Origin: Methanobacteriota archaeon
GTDB lineage: Archaea > Thermoplasmatota > Thermoplasmata > RBG-16-68-12
DNA length: 14,145 nt
Direction of reading: 5' to 3'
Assembly: GCA_005878515.1 (NCBI GenBank)
Contig: VBLZ01000139.1
Location: forward strand, 1-14,145
Within the stretch, counting starts at the first letter, position 1, and each line of letters begins with the position of its first letter. Positions 1 to 7,268 of this stretch are shown here, in pieces. The translations under genes were made by a program, and so were the position numbers. The notes under the pieces were generated by a model, which worked only from the letters and a program-made list of their open reading frames with translations, was not told the origin of the DNA and ran no database searches.

Positions 1-376
1 CGATGCGGAATCCATACGCGGGCTTGAAGCGCACGCTGCGAGGCACGATGTTCTTCAGCATGCCGTCATGGTTGCCCTGGGCGATGTACACCTCGCGGAA
101 CGTGGGCGCCAGATCCCGGAAGAACACGTAGACATCGCGTCGCTCCCGGGAGGCCATCTTCGGCACGAGGTGCTTCACGTCGCCCAGGATGACGAGTCGA
201 GTCGCGCCTCGGCGGTCGGCGAGCTCGATCAGCTTTCGACCCATCACCTCCGCACGGCTGGGGACGCGGATCCCTTTCTCCTGCAACTCCTCTTCAATCC
301 CAATGTGCAGGTCCGCGACGACGAGCATGTCGTCCGCCAGGAGGGCGGGCTCATCGGGGATCGGTTCGAGGTCCAC
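1..376 (-). CDS. SbcD/Mre11-related metallophosphoesterase, 3' end missing
   Basis: This is the N-terminal 125 residues of a calcineurin-like phosphoesterase; the gene runs off the left edge. Three metal-site motifs are visible: DLHIG (D-x-H motif) near residue 20, GDVKH near residue 64, and GNHDG near residue 100. The order and short spacing match the archaeal SbcD/Mre11-related family of stand-alone phosphoesterases, whose substrate is not established. I chose the GTG at 376 because GGAG lies 5 nt upstream and because it places a VDLEPIPDEPALL leader before the first motif, as the family usually has. No in-frame ATG precedes the motif except one too close to it. It follows the NAD(P)HX repair gene by 58 nt on the same strand, so co-transcription is likely. 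The family call is fairly sure; the exact role is unknown. Confidence 0.85.
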   Translation of the reverse strand, partial: MDLEPIPDEPALLADDMLVVADLHIGIEEELQEKGIRVPSRAEVMGRKLIELADRRGATRLVILGDVKHLVPKMASRERRDVYVFFRDLAPTFREVYIAQGNHDGMLKNIVPRSVRFKPAYGFRI

Positions 377-434
377 GTCCGCTCCAAGGGCGGGTCTGGC
401 TAATGGTTGTGCCGGGTCCGCGACTCTCCACGGC

Positions 435-1871
435 TCAGAGAAATTCCGCGAGGACCCTGCCGAGGTTGTCGGCGACGTCGACGGAGGTCAATCCGTAACT
501 CTTGACCTTGAAGGCGAGGTCCCCGGCATACCCGTTCGTGAAGGCGCCCAGCCGGGCCGCATCGAAGGGCGACATCCCTTTCGACATGAGGCCGGTCACG
601 ACCCCGCAGAGGACGTCGCCCGTCCCGCCCACCGTCATCCCCGGATTCCCGGTGTAGTTGAACTTCACCCGTGTCCCATCGGTCACGATGTCCACATGGC
701 CTTTGAGGAGGATCGTGGCACCGAACGCCTTCGCCGCCTCCCGGACGATCTCGGCGCGTTCTTCGGGGGCGTCCGGGAGCGCCCTCCCCGTCAAGGTCTG
801 GAACTCTCGAGAGTGCGGGGTGATGACGGCCCGTTTTCCGACGAGGCATTTCGGATCCGAGGCGACCGCTCGGACCGCGTCGGCGTCCACCACCAGCGGC
901 AGCGAGACGGTGCGGACGATTTCCTTCACGGCGTCCAAGGTCCCTTCGGCGTCGCCGAGTCCGGGGCCGATCGCGATCGCATCGGCACGTGCGGCCAGAT
1001 CGACGATCTGCCGCGTGTCCTCCCTCAGGAGTCGATGCCCGACGAGCGGATGCACGATGAACATCGGGGAATACGATGCGACGACGGAGGCCGCGAGGGC
1101 CGGCGTCGCGACGTGGATAAGATCCGCACCGACGCCGAGGGCGCCGTATCCGACGAGCGCCGGCGCGCCGGTGTACGGTCCCCCGGCGATCACGAGGACG
1201 CGGCCGTTCTGACCTTTGTGGCTCGTCGCCCTCGGGACCGGGTAGAGCGTGAATTCCCCCGGCCCGATCATCGTCGCGATTTTCGTCGGGATGCCGATGT
1301 CCGCCACGCGGGTTCGTCCGGAGTTCTCCGCGGTCATCCCCTCCTTCACATCGTGGAGCGTGACCGTGACGGTCGGTCGGACGGGTCGATCCGTCCCGAA
1401 GCCACTCGGGACGTCCACGCTCAGGATCGGCTTGCCGGAGGCGTTCATCTGACGGATGAGCGCGGCGTAGGGTTCGCGCAGAGGTCCTTCCACCCCGATT
1501 CCAAGGAGGGCATCGATCAACAGGTCCGCGGCCGCGATCGCTTCCTCGCTCTTGTCGAGGCCCGCCAGGATCTGAACGTCCCTCAGTCGCTCGAAGTTCT
1601 TCGCCGCCTCCGGGGTGGCGAACTGGTCGGGCGATCGCGCGAGGAGGACCGTGACCCGCGCGTCCTTCGCGAGATGGCGAGCGGCCACGAGGCCATCTCC
1701 GCCGTTGTTTCCGGTGCCACAGAGGACGAGGACACTCTTTCCCGCCGCTGCGAACTCGGACCGTGCGGCGTCGGCGACGGCTTTGCCGGCATTCTCCATG
1801 AGCTCCAAGATCGAGACGCCGAAGTACTGGGCGTTCCGATCGAGGACGCGCATCTCCGCCGGAGAAATCAT
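435..1871 (-). CDS. nnrDE: Bifunctional NAD(P)H-hydrate epimerase / ADP-dependent NAD(P)H-hydrate dehydratase
   Basis: This 478-residue cytosolic enzyme repairs hydrated NADH and NADPH (NADHX, NADPHX). The N-terminal YjeF_N domain (about 1-210) interconverts the R and S epimers and shows NNGGDG (55-60), the acidic LLIDALLGIG segment (117-126) and DVPSG (153-157). The C-terminal ribokinase-like domain (about 215-478) dehydrates the S epimer using ADP and shows GPGLG (302-306), TPHSREF (351-357) and GGTGDVLCG (415-423), whose Asp419 is the expected catalytic base. Both halves look intact, and the length matches the usual fused form. The ATG at 1871 gives the standard MISPAEMRVLDRNA-type start, and a TATA-like box sits 27 nt upstream, so the message is probably leaderless. 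It is divergent from the exchanger gene at 1945. Confidence 0.96.
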   Translation of the reverse strand: MISPAEMRVLDRNAQYFGVSILELMENAGKAVADAARSEFAAAGKSVLVLCGTGNNGGDGLVAARHLAKDARVTVLLARSPDQFATPEAAKNFERLRDVQILAGLDKSEEAIAAADLLIDALLGIGVEGPLREPYAALIRQMNASGKPILSVDVPSGFGTDRPVRPTVTVTLHDVKEGMTAENSGRTRVADIGIPTKIATMIGPGEFTLYPVPRATSHKGQNGRVLVIAGGPYTGAPALVGYGALGVGADLIHVATPALAASVVASYSPMFIVHPLVGHRLLREDTRQIVDLAARADAIAIGPGLGDAEGTLDAVKEIVRTVSLPLVVDADAVRAVASDPKCLVGKRAVITPHSREFQTLTGRALPDAPEERAEIVREAAKAFGATILLKGHVDIVTDGTRVKFNYTGNPGMTVGGTGDVLCGVVTGLMSKGMSPFDAARLGAFTNGYAGDLAFKVKSYGLTSVDVADNLGRVLAEFL

Positions 1872-1893
1872 CGGGCGCGCATTCGGCCGACGC

Positions 1894-1902
1894 TAGTTAA
1901 AC
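1894..1902 (-). promoter_or_regulatory. TATA-like box of the NAD(P)HX repair gene
   Basis: On the minus strand this reads GTTTAACTA, centred 27 nt before the ATG at 1871, inside the longer element AACGTTTAAC. The spacing is what a leaderless archaeal transcript would need. The element is seen in the sequence; promoter function is inferred. Confidence 0.5.
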
Positions 1903-1914
1903 GTTGCCCGCGGA

Positions 1915-1923
1915 GTTAAGAAC
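1915..1923 (+). promoter_or_regulatory. Possible TATA-like box of the exchanger/MFS operon
   Basis: GTTAAGAAC is centred about 26 nt before the ATG at 1945. It is the only AT-rich stretch at a suitable distance and is a weak match. An alternative (GTTAAAC) lies about 20 nt further upstream and overlaps the divergent promoter. Confidence 0.35.
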
Positions 1924-1944
1924 AGTTGGACATTTCGGGGCGCG

Positions 1945-3018
1945 ATGGACCTCGAGCCGTTGCAGGCGTACACCTGGGCGCTCCTGTTGGGGCTCTTTGT
2001 CCCACTGAGTTGGATCCTCGACCTGCTCCTCGGGCCCGGCGTCATCGTCTTCGCGGTCGCGGGTCTCGCCATCGTCCCGCTCGCCTGGTTCCTCGGCCTC
2101 GCCACGGAGGAACTCGGCAAACACGCCGGTCCCGGCGTCGGCGGCCTCCTGAACGCGACATTCGGGAACGCGACCGAACTCATCATCGCGATCTTTGCGC
2201 TGTCGCGCGGTCTGACGGAAGTCGTCAAGGCATCGCTCACCGGCTCGGTCGTCGGGAACCTTCTGTTGGTCCTCGGGTTGAGCATGCTCGCGGGGGGCGT
2301 GAAGTACAAGGCGCAGCACTTCTCCCGGGAGGCGTCCGGGATTCAGATCACGATGCTCGTCGTCGCGGTCATCGGTCTCGTGATGCCCGCCTTGTACGTG
2401 CTCTCCACGGGCATCCGCTCCGGCGTGGCCCTCGAAGAAATGAGCCTGGGCATCGCCGGGATCCTGCTCCTCGCCTACGTATTCGGCCTGTTCTTTTCCC
2501 TGCGGACGCATCGGGACATCTTCAATCCGGTCACCGAGGTCTCGGAGAAACCGCGTTGGGAAAAACGGTTCGCACTGAGCGTCCTCGTGGCATCGACCGT
2601 CCTGGTCGCCGTCGAGAGCGAGATCCTGGTCGGTTCCCTGGAGATCGCGCGGCTGCGCCTCGGCCTGACCGAGTTGTTCGTCGGAGTCATCATCGTGGCC
2701 ATCGTCGGAAACGCCGCAGAACATGGGAGTGCGATCCTCATGGCCTGGAGGAACAAGATGGAACTGAGCGTCGCCGTCGCGACGACGTCGACGACCCAGG
2801 TCGCGTTGTTCGTGGCGCCGATCCTCGTTTTCGTTTCTCTCCTGACCGCGAAGGTCATGACCCTCGACTTCGAAATCTTCGAGCTCGCGTCCTTGGCCTT
2901 GGCGACGGCTGTCGTCGCGGCTGTCGTCTCGGATGGGCGAAGCAACTGGTACGAGGGCGCACTGCTCGTAATGGTCTACGCGGTCGTCGCCGTCGCGTTC
3001 CTCTTCCATCCGCCGTGA
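1945..3018 (+). CDS. cax: Calcium/proton exchanger of the CaCA (CAX-like) family
   Basis: This is a 357-residue membrane antiporter that would export Ca2+ (or a related divalent cation) in exchange for protons. About eleven hydrophobic segments are visible. The two inverted alpha repeats carry the family signatures: FGNATELI at 73-80 and VGNAAEHGSAI at 254-264, whose acidic residues (Glu78, Glu259) line the ion path in CAX proteins. A charged stretch around 185-210 (THRDIFNPVTEVSEKPRWEK) separates the halves, as in this family. Length is normal for a microbial CAX. The ATG at 1945 follows a TATA-like box and no convincing ribosome-binding site, so a leaderless start is likely. It ends 4 nt before the MFS gene, so the two probably form an operon. 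The exact cation is not readable from sequence. Confidence 0.92.
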   Translation: MDLEPLQAYTWALLLGLFVPLSWILDLLLGPGVIVFAVAGLAIVPLAWFLGLATEELGKHAGPGVGGLLNATFGNATELIIAIFALSRGLTEVVKASLTGSVVGNLLLVLGLSMLAGGVKYKAQHFSREASGIQITMLVVAVIGLVMPALYVLSTGIRSGVALEEMSLGIAGILLLAYVFGLFFSLRTHRDIFNPVTEVSEKPRWEKRFALSVLVASTVLVAVESEILVGSLEIARLRLGLTELFVGVIIVAIVGNAAEHGSAILMAWRNKMELSVAVATTSTTQVALFVAPILVFVSLLTAKVMTLDFEIFELASLALATAVVAAVVSDGRSNWYEGALLVMVYAVVAVAFLFHPP

Positions 3019-3022
3019 GACC

Positions 3023-4216
3023 ATGGCCACCCGCCGATCCCTCGCATACGGGCTCACCGTGAACGTGGTCATCCTAGGTGTCGTGTCTCTCTTCACCGAC
3101 ATCAGCAGCGAAATGATCCTTCCGATTCTCCCGTTCTTCCTGATTCAGGTCCTCGGGGCGAACGCGTTCATCGTCGGCCTGGAGGAAGGGTTCTCGGACA
3201 GCGTCGTCTCGTTCATGAAAATCGTTTCGGGACGGTTCTCCGACGCGGCGGGGCGAAGGAAGCGTTTCGTCGGCGCGGGCTACGCGCTTTCCACCGCGAT
3301 GAAGGTCCTCTTCCCCTTCGCCCAGAGCTGGCCTCAGTTCGTTGGACTGCGCGTGATCGAGCGGACAGGAAAGGGCTTGCGGGATGCTCCGCGTGATGCC
3401 CTCTTGACGGAGGCGACTCCCCCCGAAACACGCGGGAAAGCGTTCGGCTTCCATCGCAGCATGGACACGACCGGCGCGATCCTGGGCCCCATCGTCACCC
3501 TGGTCCTGCTCGGGACCGTCGCGGCCTCCCTCACCCTCGCCGAGCAGTACCGTCTCGTCCTCCTGCTCGCGGCGATTCCCGCCGTTCTCTCCGTCCTCAT
3601 CGTGCTCCTCGTCCGCGAGCCGCAGCGGGCGCGCGTGCCGTCGCAAACTCTTCGTGTTGCCTTCCGCGGCATCCCACGGCCGCTCCTCACCTTCATCGCG
3701 ATCGCGAGCCTGTTCTCCTTCGCGGACTTCTCGTATGCGTTCCTCCTCCTCCGTGCCGGCCAGACGAACGGCACGACGGTCGTGATCCTCCTCTACGTCC
3801 TGTACAACATCGTCTATGCGGCCCACGCGTTCCCCGCGGGGATCCTCTCCGATCGGGTCGGGCGAAAGCCGGTGGTGCTCTTCGGGTATGTCGCGTTCAT
3901 CGGGATGGCAACGCTCCTCGTCTTCTCGAATGCGCTCTTCGTCCTCGTGATCGCGTTCATCCTCTACGGCCTGGAATACGGCATGGCCGAGGGGACGCAA
4001 CGCGCCCTCGTCGCGGACTTCGCTCCGCCTGACATCAAGGCGACCGTCCTTGGTGCATACCACACGAGCGTTGGCCTCGTGAAGCTCGCCTCGGGTTTGG
4101 TTGCGGGCTTCCTCTGGGTCGCGGTAGCGCCGTCGGCCACCTTTGCGTTTGGCGCCCTCACGGCGACCTTCGCGGCGGTCGCGCTCTCCATGTGGAGTCC
4201 GACGACTAGGAGCTAA
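3023..4216 (+). CDS. Major facilitator superfamily transporter
   Basis: This 397-residue protein has about twelve hydrophobic segments. The loop 2-3 signature and its repeat are visible as GRFSDAAGRRK (70-80) and GILSDRVGRKP (273-283). The N terminus carries SLFTDISSEMILPILPFF, and an RTGKGLRDAPRDALL segment follows near 114-128. Both are typical of a broad group of prokaryotic MFS permeases of unknown substrate, often annotated only as MFS transporters. The start is the ATG 4 nt after the exchanger stop codon, which implies translational coupling. The last 11 bp overlap the tail of the convergent thiamine-binding gene. Substrate and direction of transport cannot be told from the sequence. 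Confidence 0.93.
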   Translation: MATRRSLAYGLTVNVVILGVVSLFTDISSEMILPILPFFLIQVLGANAFIVGLEEGFSDSVVSFMKIVSGRFSDAAGRRKRFVGAGYALSTAMKVLFPFAQSWPQFVGLRVIERTGKGLRDAPRDALLTEATPPETRGKAFGFHRSMDTTGAILGPIVTLVLLGTVAASLTLAEQYRLVLLLAAIPAVLSVLIVLLVREPQRARVPSQTLRVAFRGIPRPLLTFIAIASLFSFADFSYAFLLLRAGQTNGTTVVILLYVLYNIVYAAHAFPAGILSDRVGRKPVVLFGYVAFIGMATLLVFSNALFVLVIAFILYGLEYGMAEGTQRALVADFAPPDIKATVLGAYHTSVGLVKLASGLVAGFLWVAVAPSATFAFGALTATFAAVALSMWSPTTRS

Positions 4217-4514
4217 GCTTCCGGCCGAGACGTCGTTCGATGGCTGCGACTTTCTTATCGAGCTGACGGGTCACGCCCTTGCGGTCGTCGATCTTGATGA
4301 TCGTCGAAACACGCTGACAGTCCTTCATGACTGCTTTGTGGCAGCGCGTGATGAGCGCGAGAACCTGGTCGAACGATCCCTCGATGACGGTCCCCATCGG
4401 ATTCAAGCGATATGGGAGACCGCTGCGGTCCACGATGTCCACGGCCCGCGCGACAAATTCCCCGACGCTCACGCCCTTCCCGATCGGAGTGATGCTGAAT
4501 TCCGCGATGGTCAT
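4206..4514 (-). CDS. MTH1187-family thiamine-binding protein
   Basis: This small 102-residue soluble protein has the ferredoxin-like fold family once called DUF77 (MTH1187/YkoF-like). Seen in the sequence: an opening strand MTIAEFSITPIGKGVSVGEFV, a central PYRLNPMGTVIEGSFDQVL segment, a VMKDCQRVSTIIKIDDRK strand, and a lysine/arginine-rich C-terminal helix. These are the family's usual blocks in order, and the length is typical. Relatives bind thiamine or its precursors; the in vivo role is poorly defined. A GAGGT ribosome-binding site lies 6 nt before the ATG at 4514. The stop codon lies inside the end of the convergent MFS gene (11 bp overlap). No thiamine biosynthesis gene is nearby, so the ligand is taken from the family and not from context. 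Confidence 0.92.
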   Translation of the reverse strand: MTIAEFSITPIGKGVSVGEFVARAVDIVDRSGLPYRLNPMGTVIEGSFDQVLALITRCHKAVMKDCQRVSTIIKIDDRKGVTRQLDKKVAAIERRLGRKLSS

Positions 4515-4567
4515 CGGTCGACCTCGGCATCCTCATTAGCTGCTTGCCTCTTGCAACTTGTGTGGCG

Positions 4568-4993
4568 GTGGACTACTCACGACGTGCCGCGGACTACGAC
4601 CGGGCGGCCCTGCGTGAGATCGCCCGGGTTGCGCATCGGGTCGTCGTCGCGACGTCCGACATGGCGACGCGTCGTCTCGGGATATTGGAAGAGGCCTTCC
4701 CGAGCCTCCTGGCAATTGACCGGGATCGGTTCCCGTCCATTCCGGCGATCCTGGACGCGCTCAAGGCGGCGGGCTTCCGTGGCGCCGTCGTCGACAAGCG
4801 GGCGTACGCTCGGCGGCTCACGACCGAGGAACAGCTTGACCGGGTGCGCCATCGATACTTGTCGACCTTCGATCTCCTGCCTCCCGGCGAGTATGAACGG
4901 GGCCTGCGATTCCTGGAGGCTGAGATGCCGCGTCGCTATCGAGACGGTTTCGAGATCACGGCCCAGTTCACGTTTGTAGGCGCGACAAAGTAA
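4568..4993 (+). CDS. Methyltransferase-like protein lacking the SAM-binding core (internal deletion)
   Basis: The product is about 141 residues. Its C-terminal 125 residues look like the last part of a class I SAM-dependent methyltransferase: LREIARVAHRVVVAT, then IDRDRFPSIPAILDALKAAGF, then RVRHRYLSTFDLLPPGEYERGL and a final beta strand. The first residues, VDYSRRAADYDRA, resemble the extreme N terminus of the same kind of enzyme. The GxGxG motif I and the following strands that should lie between (about 80-100 residues) are absent, so the gene reads as an internally deleted methyltransferase still in frame. I chose the GTG at 4568 because it starts exactly at that N-terminal motif. A GTG at 4562 and a TTG at 4544 are also in frame, and none has a clear ribosome-binding site. 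It overlaps the convergent archaemetzincin gene by 26 bp. It probably has no methyltransferase activity. Confidence 0.6.
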   Translation: MDYSRRAADYDRAALREIARVAHRVVVATSDMATRRLGILEEAFPSLLAIDRDRFPSIPAILDALKAAGFRGAVVDKRAYARRLTTEEQLDRVRHRYLSTFDLLPPGEYERGLRFLEAEMPRRYRDGFEITAQFTFVGATK

Positions 4994-5486
4994 GCTTCGC
5001 CAGCTCCGAGCACTCGGGGCAGAAACCGCGACCCTTTCGATCCGTGTCGGCCAGTTTCTCGGAGAAGAACATCACACATTCGGGATTCGCGTCGTGGTGG
5101 CCAAGGCCCAACGTGTGTCCGAGTTCGTGGACCGCGGTCTTCACGGCCCGTTCGATGAGTTTCGTTTCTCCATCGGCCCCAAACTGGGACAGTGAGACGA
5201 CCGCCCAGCGACCGTGAATGTCCGCGTGTCCGAAGACGAGCGTCAGTCCGAGTTCGGGGTCGCACAGCTCGACGTTCGTGATCGCGAGGACCCGATCGCC
5301 ATCGGTGGACTTGCAGACCCGATCGAATGTGGCGGCTCGGTACCGTTTCGGGCCGGGGCCAAAGGTCGGTCTCGGCAACGGTTTCTCACGCGCGATCCGC
5401 ACCTCGCCGAACGGCGCGAGCGCGAATCCAATTCGTTGGAGGACGGACGCGTCGACCCGGCCGACCGGCTGGAGGGTGAGGATCAT
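4968..5486 (-). CDS. amzA: Archaemetzincin (zinc metalloprotease)
   Basis: This is a 172-residue protease-like protein of the metzincin clan. The active-site motif HELGHTLGLGH (120-130) supplies His120, Glu121, His124 and His130. It is followed by CVMFF (Cys137, Met139) and by CPEC (Cys156, Cys159), which belong to the second, structural zinc site of archaemetzincins. Unusually, the residue right after His130 is His131, where the family usually has Cys, and the distance to Cys137 is one residue longer than normal. The start is the ATG at 5486, which overlaps the rtcB stop codon (ATGA). A longer in-frame reading back to 5780 lies inside rtcB and gives low-complexity non-protein-like sequence. 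Natural substrates of this family are unknown. It overlaps the convergent methyltransferase-like gene by 26 bp. Confidence 0.92.
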   Translation of the reverse strand: MILTLQPVGRVDASVLQRIGFALAPFGEVRIAREKPLPRPTFGPGPKRYRAATFDRVCKSTDGDRVLAITNVELCDPELGLTLVFGHADIHGRWAVVSLSQFGADGETKLIERAVKTAVHELGHTLGLGHHDANPECVMFFSEKLADTDRKGRGFCPECSELAKLTLSRLQT

Positions 5487-6949
5487 CCTTTGACGACCCC
5501 GAGCGGGACCAACCGGGCGACGATCTTCGTCAGTCCCGCTCCTTCGGCGACCCGGACGACGTCCTCCACATTCTTGTACGCACCAGGGGCTTCCTCGACG
5601 ATTCCCGCGCGCGAGGCCGCACGAAGGTAGATTCCGCGCTTGTCCAGCGAGCTCACGACTTCGTTCGCATCGTACTTGCGGCTCGCGGCCTTGCGCGACA
5701 TTTGGCGCCCGGCTCCATGGCAGCTGGAACCGAACGAGCGCTCCATCGCGGTCGGCAAGCCAACGAGGACGAACGAGCACGTGCCCATGTCCCCCGGGAT
5801 GAGCACGGGTTGGCCGACGGCTCGGTACTCGGCGGGAGTCTCTGGGTGCCCCGCCGGGAACGCCCGGGTCGCCCCTTTCCGGTGGACGACGACCTTGGCG
5901 CGGGCCCCGTCAATCACGTGCTCCTCCACCTTCCCGATGTTGTGACACACATCGTAGACGATGTCCATGCCGAGTGCTTCCGGCGATTGACCGAGGATCT
6001 TGGAGAACGCATTTCGGACCCCGTAGGTAATGAGCTGGCGGTTGTTCCAGGCGAAATTGGCTCCGCAGCACATCGCCCGCCAGTAGTCCTGCCCTTCTTT
6101 CGAGGCGATCGGTGCGCAGGCGAGCTGGAGGTCGGGCAGCACAATCTTCTCACGCTTCACGACCCGTTCGCACGCCTCGATGTAGTCCGTAGCGATTTGG
6201 TGGCCGAACCCGCGGGATCCGGTGTGCACCATGACGCACACCTGGCCGAGCTCCCCGATCCCGAATGCCCTCGCCGCCCGCTCGTCGTACACCCGATCGA
6301 CCTTCTGGATTTCGACGAAGTGGTTTCCAGCGCCGAGGCTGCCGACCTGGTCCTTCCCGCGCGCGATCGCCCGCTCGCCGACCTTCGAGAATTCCGCGTC
6401 TTCGAGTCGGCCACGGGCCTCGATTCGATCCGGGTCGTTGGACCAAGCGTATCCATGATCGACGGACCAGCCCACGCCTTCGGTCGCGAGCTTCGCCAGG
6501 TCCTGCCGCGTCACCTTCGTGACGCCGCCTTCGCCCACTCCGCTGGGCACATTCTCGAAGCACGCGTCGGTCAAGGCGCGTAGGTTTGGCCGGACTTCCG
6601 CCTCGCGGAGACTCGTTCGGATGAGACGCACCCCGCAATTTATGTCGTACCCGATTCCGCCCGGGGAGATCACGCCCGCATTGTAGTCGAACGCCGCCAC
6701 GCCGCCGATCGGGAAGCCGTAGCCCCAATGGATATCCGGCATCGCCATCGCGGCGCCGAGGATGCCGGGCATCGTGGCCACGTTCGCCACCTGCTCGGGC
6801 GCCTGATCCTGTCGGAGCTGTGGCACCATCGTTTCGTCGATGAACACCACGCCGTTCGTGCGCATGCCGGGCTTGTACGACCGCGGGATTTCGTAGCGAA
6901 ACGCATCGACTTTGTTCAGCGGCCCATGCCATCCGTTGCCCATGGACAT
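5483..6949 (-). CDS. rtcB: RtcB RNA-splicing ligase
   Basis: This 488-residue enzyme joins RNA 2',3'-cyclic phosphate and 5'-hydroxyl ends using GTP and Mn2+. In archaea it ligates tRNA halves after intron removal. The sequence follows the Pyrococcus RtcB closely from end to end. Visible landmarks are GYDINCG (metal ligand Cys105), SLGAGNHFVE (His210), VHTGSRGFGH (His242), YDVCHNIGKVEEH (His336), HRKGATRAFP (356-365) and SSCHGAGR (408-415), whose His411 is the expected guanylylation site. No intein interrupts it, although some archaeal rtcB genes carry one. Two in-frame ATGs (6949, 6943) are possible; I used the first. A TATA-like box lies about 33 nt upstream. Its stop codon overlaps the archaemetzincin start, so the two are likely translated from one message. 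No Archease gene is seen in the window. Confidence 0.97.
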   Translation of the reverse strand: MSMGNGWHGPLNKVDAFRYEIPRSYKPGMRTNGVVFIDETMVPQLRQDQAPEQVANVATMPGILGAAMAMPDIHWGYGFPIGGVAAFDYNAGVISPGGIGYDINCGVRLIRTSLREAEVRPNLRALTDACFENVPSGVGEGGVTKVTRQDLAKLATEGVGWSVDHGYAWSNDPDRIEARGRLEDAEFSKVGERAIARGKDQVGSLGAGNHFVEIQKVDRVYDERAARAFGIGELGQVCVMVHTGSRGFGHQIATDYIEACERVVKREKIVLPDLQLACAPIASKEGQDYWRAMCCGANFAWNNRQLITYGVRNAFSKILGQSPEALGMDIVYDVCHNIGKVEEHVIDGARAKVVVHRKGATRAFPAGHPETPAEYRAVGQPVLIPGDMGTCSFVLVGLPTAMERSFGSSCHGAGRQMSRKAASRKYDANEVVSSLDKRGIYLRAASRAGIVEEAPGAYKNVEDVVRVAEGAGLTKIVARLVPLGVVKG

Positions 6950-6978
6950 CCGGAAGCGCGCCTAGGGGCGGAGTGCAC

Positions 6979-6987
6979 ATAAACGTT
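6979..6987 (-). promoter_or_regulatory. TATA-like box of rtcB
   Basis: The minus strand reads AACGTTTAT, centred about 34 nt before the first ATG of rtcB, with no other AT-rich stretch nearby. It shares AACGTTTW with the elements in front of the NAD(P)HX repair and aIF5A genes. Function is inferred. Confidence 0.5.
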
Positions 6988-7268
6988 CGTGCACGCCGCG
7001 GGTCCGTCGCAAACTTCATGCGGCTGCCGTGATATCCCGTACCACGGGTTGGGACGAGCTCCGGATCCGCTCTTCCTGGTCGCCTTCGGGTGGGCATGCG
7101 CGGCCGGGATTCGCGGGGCTCGGGTTCCCCGAGGACAAGGGGGAGGAAATCGGGGAAGCCCGCGGTTCCGCGCGTGGCCAGAGCTCGTCGCGCCCTTTTC
7201 GTTCCACCCGGTTCGCGCGCACCGCCTAGCGAGCCGATGGATTTCCAAGGCCGTCGGCGGCGTGCGCG
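6988..7268. other. Gene-free interval with nested complementary segments; possible structured RNA
   Basis: This GC-rich interval between agmatinase and rtcB has no convincing protein gene on either strand. Its two ends are complementary: 6988-6999 can pair with 7257-7268 (12 bp, one G-U). Inside, 7053-7061 pairs perfectly with 7181-7189 (GACGAGCTC/GAGCTCGTC), 7095-7103 pairs with 7168-7176 (9 bp, one G-U), and hairpins lie at 7119-7133 (CTCGGG/CCCGAG) and 7036-7048 (CCCGT/ACGGG). The helices nest without conflict, giving a multibranched fold closed by its own ends. I could not find the conserved sequences of RNase P RNA or of SRP RNA helix 8 on either strand. It could be an unknown RNA, the 3' UTR of the agmatinase message, or chance pairing in GC-rich DNA. 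The strand is undecided. Confidence 0.3.

Noticed and set aside
189..1919. Open frame of 576 codons on the plus strand
   Set aside because: It lies opposite the NAD(P)HX repair gene, which carries clear domain motifs. Its translation is Arg/Asp/Gly-rich with no family pattern, as expected for an antisense frame in GC-rich DNA.
1897..3102. Open frame of 401 codons on the minus strand opposite the exchanger, and a similar one at 3074-4063 opposite the MFS gene
   Set aside because: Both translate to highly charged, repetitive Asp/Glu/Arg text and mirror membrane-protein genes with clear signatures.
5487..5780. N-terminal extension of the archaemetzincin frame
   Set aside because: It is fully inside rtcB in another frame and is not protein-like; the ATG at 5486 gives the normal family length.
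5483..6949. Intein within rtcB
   Set aside because: The protein is colinear with Pyrococcus RtcB at normal length; no insertion is present.
6988..7268. RNase P RNA or SRP RNA in the gap before rtcB
   Set aside because: Length and paired ends fit, but I could not find the conserved RNase P core sequences or the SRP helix 8 motif on either strand, so I do not name it.
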